Source of the DNA: Agrocybe praecox
Lineage: Eukaryota; Basidiomycota; Agaricomycetes; Agaricales; Agrocybaceae
Reading direction: 5' to 3'
Assembly: GCA_964017145.1 (NCBI GenBank)
Contig: OZ024842.1
Span: 1,612,001-1,676,000 of the forward strand
DNA: 64,000 nt
Shown: piece after piece, positions 56,172 through 64,000 of the stretch
Numbering within the stretch: position 1 is the first letter of the stretch
Layout of the letters: each line of letters starts with the position of its first letter
Notes under the pieces: model-generated
What the model was told of the DNA's origin: nothing
Databases searched by the model: none
Seen by the model: the letters and a program-made list of their open reading frames with translations, nothing else
Made by a program: the position numbers and the translations under genes

Positions 56172-59100
56172 ATGGCTCTTTCCGCAGCTGACCTTCAAGT
56201 TTGTCTTTAAACTTTTTTCTTAACTTCTCATCCTGATCCACGATATCTATACAGAAAAGACACGAGCTTGAAGGCGCTCCCGATCCCTTCCCTTCTCTGT
56301 CTCAGCAAACTGCTGTTACCGTAAAACCAAAGACTCCTTCCCCTCCGGTTGACACCGAATCAGAGGAGGCTTTCCCAACTCTTGCCCCGGCCGCCCCTAG
56401 CACCAACGGCGCACCCAAGCCTGCTTGGGGAGCTTCCGCTGGTCCTCGTTTCAAGGCATCCGTAACTAGGACACCCGTCTTTACCGACACGTTCGATTTG
56501 TCGGCTATTGATCTCTCCAACACGGGCAAGGATGGCAAGGCCGGAAGTCTTGGTGAAGTCATCAAGACGGTAATCGCAAAGTACAAGGTCAAGATCGAAG
56601 CCAGTGCAAACCAAAAGACTCGTCAAACCACCTTCCATGTCAAGGCAGAGTCCCAGAAGGAACTCGAAAAGGCCAAGCGCAGTCTCATGGCCCTCTTGAG
56701 TCCCACCGTGCGTCTTGTTATTTCTTTGAGTGAGAAATGTATTTACACTTTTACAGATCACCCTCGTAATAAACGCCCCTGCCTCCGCTATCGGCTCTAT
56801 CATCGGACCCAAAGGTAATATACTCGTCACTCTCGATGCATGAAGCAGGGCTGACCTTACAAATAGGCGCGACTTTGAAGCAAATTCGTGACCAGACCAG
56901 TGTCAGAGTTGATATTCCTAAGAGGGAGACAGTTTTACCCAACGGCAACGGACACGCTAACCAAGACGATGAAGGGGAAGAGCCCACTATCCCCGTTACA
57001 TTGACCGGTCCTCAACCTTTGGCATACGAGGCACAGGGACTTTTGAACCAGATCATTTCTTCAAAAGTTTACCACTCGACTCAACGCGTCCGTGACATCC
57101 CTGCCCACGTCCTTCCCTTCATTGTGGCCCGCCGCGCATACTTCTTGTCAGCGGCTCAGGATGCTTATTCTGTCACCTTGACTCTGAACGCTGCTGCTCG
57201 GGAAATTACCGCTAGCGGCGACCGCGAGTCTGTCGTTCCTGTTGTTGAATCGATCAAGGATGCCGTTAAGGCTTTCGAGACCAACCTTACCTCCGTCAAG
57301 ATCTCTCTTCCCAAGCGTCAGCACCGTCTCCTTACAGGACAGGGTGCCGAAGCTATCATGCTCAAGAGCAAGTGCTGGGTCTCTGTTGGCAAGGCAGAAG
57401 AGGCTGGTGATGAAGTCCACATCTGGGGGTTGAGTGCTGATCTTTCGGCTGGACTTGGTGCTGTCATGGAACTGGCAAACTCCAAGTACATTCACGAGTT
57501 GACTCTCCCCGGACCTATCTCACTTTCCAAGCAACTGGCCACTTATTTCAACAGCATTCAATACGAGGACACTCTCAAGGCTGCCCACCCCAACGTCGAT
57601 GTCTACCTTCCTTCCGCTGAAGCTTCCACATCAACTCTCAGTGTTGACTTGGTCGGTGACAAACCCGAAGTTGATGTCGTTGTTAAACAGATTTCGGAAC
57701 TGCTCGGCAAATTGATTGGCGGAACCAGGGATGTCAAAATTGACTGGCTCTTGCATCGCATTCTTACTGGCAAAGATGGCAAAAGGTATGTTTCCCCAAA
57801 GTTCAATTCTAACAATATTTTCTCAGCGTTCTATTGTTAGGTTGAAACAATTCTATGACGCTCACAATGTTCAAGTTTACTTCCACAACGAGTCTCTCGA
57901 ATCGTTTACTGCCCTTTTGGTTTATGATCCCCTTTCTCCGAAGGCTTCTCTTTCCCACGACGAGAAGAAGAAACACCTTGATGCGGTTGAGAAAGAAATC
58001 CTGAAACTGGCTCGTGATGCTAAAAATGTCAAGACTGAGACTATCTCTGTTGAGAAACGCTGGCATGATGCTGTGGTTGGCAACGACGATGCTACCTTGA
58101 AGGCGTAAGTCTCCGATCACATCCGAAAACACGTTCAGTTTTTTCTGACGTCTCAATTTTTAAATCTCAGCATCATTGGCGAGGACGACACGCTCCTTAT
58201 CAAACTTGGTGCTGAAGCGGGAGACGCGACTGGCGAAGATACCATCCTCGTTCGTGGTATCAGCAGTGATGTTGATCGCGCCGTCAAAGAGATTCTCAGG
58301 ATCGTCGAAGATGCCAAGACCAACGAGATCCTCAGCAGCTACGTGAGTCTTGAACAACTACCTGTGATCTGCGTTTTTTTTCATTTATCAGTCCTGCTTC
58401 CCAGTTCATCGAGTTCGATATCGACAGAGAGTATGTTGGTCGCATTGTCGGTTCGCATGGTGCCGGTATCAACAAGCTCCGTGAACAACTCGGTGTCAAG
58501 GTTGACGTTTCGGATGATTTCGTTGAGGACAAGGACAAGGAGGCCAGCAAGAAGAAAAAGACCGTTCAGCAAACTGTTCAGCAGAAGTCCAAAATCAAGG
58601 TAAAGCTAGTTCCGTTCTCGTTATTATTATCAGATATTTATATTGTTGCCAAAGATCACTGGACGAAAGGAGAACGTCGAGGAGGCGAAGAAGAGCATTC
58701 TTACCCAGATTGACCGTCTTGTGAGTGAATGATCAATATTTCATAACTTTTTGGCACTCATAACTTCCTTAGGCGGATGAAACTCAAGAGGTCCTCAAGA
58801 TCCCCGCGCAATACCACTCTTCTCTCATTGGTCAGCACGGAAAGTATGCTATTCGTCTCGAGGAAAAATACTCCGTCAAGATCACTTTCCCTCGTCAGTC
58901 GGCTGAGAACGGCGAGAACAAGACCCGTGAACAGCTCAAGCCAGATGAAGTTCTGATCAAGGGTGGAAAGAAGGGTGTTGCTGGTGCTAAGTCCGAGCTC
59001 CTGGAGGCCGCTGAGTTCGAAAAGGAGTCCAACAACGTCTTGAAATTCACCGTTCCTACCCGCTCCGTCGCTCGTATCCTTGGCCGAGGTGGTGCTTCAG

Positions 59101-60500
59101 TCAATGAGATCAAGGACAATACCGATGCACAAATCGATGTTGAGAAAGGGTCGGATGAAGGAGGAGCCAACACTACTATCACTGTTCGGGGCACCAAGAA
59201 GGCTATAGCTGCTGCAAAAGCTGCCATCCTTGCTATTTCAGAACAGGTTACCGAGGAAGTCTCTGATTCCGTCACTGTCGAAAGCAAGTTCCACCGCAGC
59301 ATCATCGGTGCGGGCGGTCAGGGACTCAAGGATCTCATCGCAAGCTGTGGAGGTCCATCTGACTCCAGGCTCCAAGCTGGCTTGATCAGGTTGTACGTAT
59401 ATCTCCCATTCTAATTTGTAGTTTCATGATGACTGATTGTCTTTTTTCTTTGTCACTTAGCCCTCGTCAAGGTGAACCCTCTGACGAAGTTCGTCTCCGT
59501 GGCGAACCTAAACTCGTTGCCAAACTCAAGGGTGAGCTGGAGAAGATCGTCGCGACCATGCGTGATCGCGTTATTCTTGCTGTCGAGATCCCTTCCGCGC
59601 AGCACCGTATCCTCATTGGCCGCGGTGGTCAGAATCTCAATGATCTCCAGAAGAAGTTTGACGTCCAAATCCAATTCCCTGGCTCCCGTTCTTATGGTCA
59701 AATTGGAGAGCCTGAGAACATCTCTGAATTTACCGATGTTGATGCCGCCAACATCGTCAAGGTCTCTGGCGCTCGTGCTGGCGCTGAGAAGGCTGTCGCC
59801 GAGCTCAAGGTAAAATCTTCTTTCCGTATTTTTATCAGACGTATCCTTATGCTTGATTTTAGGGCAGCGTCAAGGCTCCTGTCCCTGAAGGACCTTCATC
59901 CACCATCAATGTTCCTTTGAAGTACCATCATGCCATCTCCAACCAAGGCCAATTCTTCAGGACGCTCAAGGGCTTCGGCGTGCAAGTCGAGCACTCTATC
60001 CAGCCCCAAAAGGCATCGACTCCTACTCGTCCTGTTCCCTCTGCCCGTATCGACGACGAGACCAACGAACCTGAGTGGGAAGTCACCGAAAACTACCAGG
60101 AAGCCGAAGAGGGCGACTCTGTCTGGACCATCAAAGCTCGTGACCAAGCTGGTTTGGATAAGGCAGAGAACCTTATCAAGGAAGCCATCGACAGCGCTGC
60201 CCGCCTCTCGCATGTCGGATTCCTCACCTTGCCTGACCGTTCTGCTTTCCCCAGAATCGTCGGGTCCAAGGGCGCCAATGTTGCCCGCCTCCGCAACGAA
60301 ACTGGTGCTGACATAACTGTCAGCCGCGAAAACAGCACAATTGTCATCGTTGGTTAGTAATTTTTTTTTACCATTCCTATCTGTGAACAGGTTGCTGACA
60401 TGACATACCTGTGATAGGTGGCGAAAGTGAAATTCTTGCAGCCAAGGAAGCCATCCTCAAGATGGTCTCCAACCCTGGCCGCTCACGCCGTCAAGATTGA
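56172..60500 (+). CDS. SCP160: Vigilin, multi-KH-domain RNA-binding protein
   Basis: Start ATG at 56172 (MALSAADLQ), then a 5' intron and KRHELEGAPDPFPSL. A long series of KH domains follows. GxxG loops that look functional are IGPKGATL, VGSHGAGI, IGQHGKYA, LGRGGASV, IGAGGQGL, IGRGGQNL and VGSKGANV. Several intervening repeats have degenerate loops (TGQGAEAI, TGKDGKRL, ISNQGQFF), as in yeast Scp160 where many KH units are divergent. The stop is at 60498-60500 (NPGRSRRQD). Scp160/vigilin binds polysomes at the ER surface and affects translation and chromosome ploidy. Internal exons are long and read cleanly. Confidence 0.95.
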
Positions 60501-60750
60501 TTACAGACTATGCTATTATTTAATGTTTTGCCTTAATGCTTTAGTGGGGTTGTTGCAGGTGGTTTACTGGACGGATACATAGGATTATATGAGATTGCAA
60601 AAACACTTAATTTTATTATGCTTTGATGGATTGGAGGACATCTGTATATTGGAAATTCCGGCTCGGAAGGTTAATCGAAAATAGTGCTGGGTGTGTTATC
60701 TGCCCGGAAAAGTATCCGAAAGTCCTGTTTCTGTTGTCTGAGGTTTACTC

Positions 60751-60814
60751 TAGGCTCGTGACCAGCCGTCACCCGTCGAACTCCGCTTGATGCCGAGAGC
60801 AGCCGCGAGCATCT
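60751..60814 (+). repeat. Direct repeat, copy 1
   Basis: 64 bp starting TAGGCTCGTGACCAGCC and ending GCCGCGAGCATCT, matching 61308-61371 at 59 of 64 positions with no gap. Sequence outside the unit does not match, so this is a discrete duplicated unit 557 bp from its partner. Confidence 0.85.
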
Positions 60815-61307
60815 CCCGTACGGCAGAGGGGCTTCAAATAAGTAGCGCGAAAATAGTACAAAGGAAATTTCGAGGGACCGACGCCAAAATCAAGAAACCG
60901 GGGACATAAGTCTGATATGATGACCATCCCATAAAGGATTCTATTTCCAGCGTTCATTTTAAACAATAAGACCGCACACCCGTTCACGTCATTGTCGTTG
61001 ATATGAGTAACTTGCTGTTGACTTATTATGTATTGTGTTAAAAGCGCAGAAGGGCAGGCCTACAGGAGTTCGTCGTTCACTAGCTCTGACAGACATCTGG
61101 AGTCTGGAAAATCAGAATATTCCACCTGGATACTAGGAACCCTACAAATGGCTTGCATGGCCGTCGGCACTGCTTGAATGAACTAATTCATGCATTGAAC
61201 GACCCTAGTCGGCTCTACCCTCCTCTCGTCTTCTTTCACACGTACTAAACAAGAAGGTGGAGGGCCTGGCCTTGCTTGGAAGGCTGGTCATTGAGCTGGG
61301 TATTCCG

Positions 61308-61371
61308 TAGGCTCGTGACCAGCCATTACCTGTCAAACTCCGCTTTATGCCGAGAGCAGCCGCGAGCATCT
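61308..61371 (+). repeat. Direct repeat, copy 2
   Basis: Second copy of the 64-bp unit. Four of the five differences from copy 1 are changes from C to T or G to A in this copy, three of them at CpG in copy 1, as expected from cytosine deamination. Confidence 0.85.
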
Positions 61372-62842
61372 TTAGGTGGTGATGCCATTTTCACAGTCCG
61401 ATTAATGTCCGCTTGATGTTAGGAAGCCAAACATTATTTATTTCTGATTTTTAAATGATACAGCTCCGTTTCCTTGAACCTATTCTCCTCACCAGCCGGT
61501 CCATCTATCAAACTGGGCATTCTAAAGCTTTTCGTTTAAGCTTCACACTCTCCCCATCTCCTATCTCCATGTAGAATATCCCGACTTGGGGACTCTTCTG
61601 TCTGCTGCTTGCTCAGGAGACCGTCGTTCCTGGAGGTTTGATTTCCTTAATAAAACCTACTTCTTCCTTTTTCGGCTTATATATATCATCTCTGTCTCCT
61701 TCAGCTTACTCCCCGTGGATTTCGTCATTTTCTATTCCAATAAAGTGACTCAAAACCGTCATCATGCATCAACCTGGGTTGATGCGCACATATATTCACC
61801 AACCAGTAAACTTGGTCTACCCCTTCACTACTTGTTAATTTTCAAGTAATCGATCTCCATCTCGTAATCGCAATATAGCCTCTTGAAGTTCTTGGCCAAG
61901 TCCTTCAAAGAATGGAGTCCAAATGCAGCCTAGTAAACACCATCTCACATTGTTCATCAGTGCATGTTTTCTTAAATGAATTTTTGTGGCGTCGCAAGTA
62001 TGCTGTGCAGGTATTTAAAGGCTTTCTGTGGGAGTGGTTATCTTTTCTTCCTTTTCCTAAACCATTCTGGCGGCAGCGAATTTCGGTCAGGTCATATGTC
62101 GCTAACAAATTGAGATAAATCATATCTCCAGATCACCATCATTCGGACACAGTGAGGCATTCTTGCGTGTTCCAAAAATGCGTCCCGACGTAGTTGGAGG
62201 TATTTCCGGCCTGGATGTATAAGATTTGTATAAGATTTTTTGTATGTCGAGATGACAGTTAAGGTTTAGAGCAAAAACATCCAGGGGTGTTGTAACTTGC
62301 TCAGCCCAGGTCTTAAAAACATAGAAATTCAGTTTAAATATTACCAAAATTCCCTCGCGTCTACTGAACTGTTGAACTCGACGGTCCATCCTACACTCGG
62401 TTTTACAACTTCTCCAAACCTAATGGGTTTTCACCGCTGGCCAAGATTGGTATACATACCCAAGTCTACCGCATTAACTCAAAGTGTCAAGATGCACCTA
62501 TTTCGCGCCATGTCCTGAAGGCTGATGTTACCCATCCAACGTTACTGGTCGCGAGTCTAGGTCTACTCACTATCATATTATGTAATCAACACGTCCAACG
62601 TTAGGATGCCTCCTCACTTGCTCCTCACATCGAAAAAAGCGTTCATCAACAATCAGATCAATATACACCAGATTTTTGAAACACAAATATATGACATGTT
62701 ACTAAATCCATATATGAAGTTATAAGTGGATGTGAAGTTCCCCTGGCTTGAAAATTTGAAGTAACTGTATTGGGCATCCTAAAGTTAGACCGTCACTCCG
62801 GACGTGTTTATGAGTACTTTTAGATATCATTCCAGAGCGTGG

Positions 62843-62849
62843 TATAAAA
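62843..62849 (+). promoter_or_regulatory. TATA box of right-edge gene
   Basis: TATAAAA ends 52 bp before the ATG at 62902, the same spacing seen for other genes here. It is the best evidence that 62902 is a real start. Confidence 0.5.
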
Positions 62850-62901
62850 GGCTGCTGCACGATGGATCCCCACACACTTCCCCAAAGAGTGACTCACAGA
62901 A

Positions 62902-64000
62902 ATGTTGCATAGCAAACAAACCCGTAAAGCGAACTGGACTCTCGATAGGGAAGACCCCCTGCTGAAAACTGTTTCCGACAGAACACGGACTATTCTTCAG
63001 GTTTGTCTTTTAACTTTGGCGATTTCCATCGTTCTGTCGCTAACCGTGCTCTGGTATAGCATGCCAAAGTTAGAAAGCGCGACCAGAAGCTTCTCGTTGA
63101 GGCTACTGCATGTACGGAGGCCTTTTGTACCTCTTATCGAAACTCAGCTAGGCGAACGGATTGGCCCTCGAATGGGGTCAAGGTGTTACTTGAGTCACTC
63201 TCCGCGTAAGTTAAGTCTTTATATACATATATTGCTGGACTAATTCTTCGAGTAGCATCCTTGAAGATATAGAGCAGTACATTATAGGGCAAACGAATAA
63301 AAGCCGTGCCATCAGATTCCTCAATAGAGCTTCCAATTCCATCAAGATAGAGACGTTTCTCCAGAGACTCGAGAACGTCGTAAATAGGCTCGAGGTACAT
63401 TTGTCGCTTCGTCCATTATATCAATGCAATGATCATTAATATTCTCCGCAGAATCTTGAAAATATCACCGAATCTGTTGCCATTGCATTCAAGGACTCCT
63501 TGGTGCGCGAAATTAGGCCGCAAGAGTTTCCAGGTCCTTCACCAAGTATAGCCGAAGATGTTCGAATGAACGGGCGTGCCTCGACTGATCAAGGCCATAT
63601 GGCTCCTAATTTCACGCTCCCGGCGTCTGGTGCTGTGGTACCGGAACCACCTGCAGCTACAACCGCCACATTACCTTTCACCCAACCTTTTTCGAACGAG
63701 CGCCTGCTCGCAGCACTTCTCCCCCAAGGATTAGTGGCCCCACAGGCGACTCCTCCACTCATCCTTTGGGTATCGCAGGCCGAGACTAATCCTCGAGCTC
63801 TCCCAATCACGATAAGCATTTCCAATATCGGTAATTCTGATAACAGCACGACAGTTAGATGACTTAACCCTACTACGTACTACTTTTGACGAGAGTTGCT
63901 TGGACATGCAACATGATTTACTTTCCAGTGAGCTCAGGAAGCTTGCAGGCATGAATTTATCGATCATCTTTCTGTCCCGATTATTCCCAGTATCTCAAAG
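62902..64000 (+). CDS. Membrane-anchored coiled-coil protein, 5' part (runs off right edge)
   Basis: Start ATG at 62902. A hydrophilic N-terminus is followed by one transmembrane helix (ILQVCLLTLAISIVLSLTVL). A later exon (about 63275-63393) encodes a helical, heptad-like stretch (ILEDIEQYIIGQTNKSRAIR) and ENVVNRLE, joined to NLENITESVAIAFKDSLVRE. A Pro/Ala-rich segment follows near 63600-63800, and another frame (LDDLTLLRTTFDESC) opens at 63858 and continues to the edge. The first intron is uncertain: the obvious GTAAGT donor after SHSP gives the wrong phase, while GTTAAG or an upstream GTGTTA keeps frame. Family not recognised. The gene is probably real because of the TATA element and consistent downstream exons. 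Confidence 0.5.

Larger units (their letters stand above)
60501..62901. other. Gene-poor region, 2.4 kb
   Basis: The longest stretch without a supported gene. Open frames on both strands (for example minus 62120-62389) match nothing I recognise and are interrupted. It contains a diverged 64-bp direct repeat and a 20-bp near-perfect palindrome (61766-61785). It may be decayed transposon sequence, but no reverse transcriptase, transposase or terminal repeat is readable. Confidence 0.5.

Noticed and set aside
61905..62389. Possible retrotransposon remnant from two overlapping minus-strand frames
   Set aside because: No reverse transcriptase, integrase or long terminal repeat motif can be read, so I only describe the region as gene-poor.

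Overview
This is a gene-dense, intron-rich fungal nuclear segment. The organism looks like a mushroom-forming basidiomycete (Agaricomycetes): introns are mostly 45-65 nt, and the genes include a trifunctional TRP1, an AA9 polysaccharide monooxygenase, a phenolic-type flavin-dependent halogenase, an orphan seven-helix family common in agarics and a New1/Elf1-type ABC protein. I cannot name the genus. I found no tRNA, rRNA, CRISPR array or intact transposon. Layout: 1-540 is the 5' end of an unknown minus-strand gene. 1364-3647 is a halogenase. 4073-7000 (minus) is a TMEM184/Ost-alpha membrane protein. 8263-10848 is a secreted S10 carboxypeptidase. 11062-13685 is TRP1. 14010-15878 (minus) is an Slt2-type MAP kinase. 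16257-17177 is a four-helix membrane protein. 17339-19148 (minus) is an FAD monooxygenase. 19606-20618 is proteasome assembly chaperone 2. 20694-24980 (minus) is RRP12. 25240-27218 is a glycerolipid acyltransferase. 27268-28003 and 28645-29412 (both minus) are two small surface or membrane proteins. 30510-31805 is a seven-helix orphan. 31941-32177 is a chimeric relic built from pieces of the two preceding genes. 32481-36570 is a New1/Elf1-like ABC protein. 37415-38807 is an AA9 LPMO. 39550-40937 (minus) is a homeodomain factor. 41525-45062 is an NDR-family kinase with an N-terminal CRIB-like motif. 45586-46815 (minus) is a C2H2 factor. 47347-47906 (minus) is a BolA protein in four short exons. 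48322-50502 (minus) is ATP sulfurylase. 51163-53018 (minus) is a membrane-anchored orphan. 53626-55720 (minus) is ERO1. 56172-60500 is the vigilin SCP160. 60501-62901 is gene-poor with a diverged direct repeat, and a membrane/coiled-coil gene runs off the right edge from 62902. The genes do not form one obvious pathway. They cover amino-acid and sulfur assimilation (TRP1, ATP sulfurylase), signalling (MAPK, NDR kinase), ribosome and translation functions (RRP12, New1-like, SCP160), secretion (ERO1, S10, AA9) and a halogenase with no biosynthetic neighbours in view. The features most worth a second look are structural: the CRIB-NDR kinase fusion, the chimeric relic, a series of very small exons (8-20 nt) that sit on functionally critical codons, and several GC-AG introns. 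Exon joins were worked out by eye from frame, splice signals and family similarity; no search was run.
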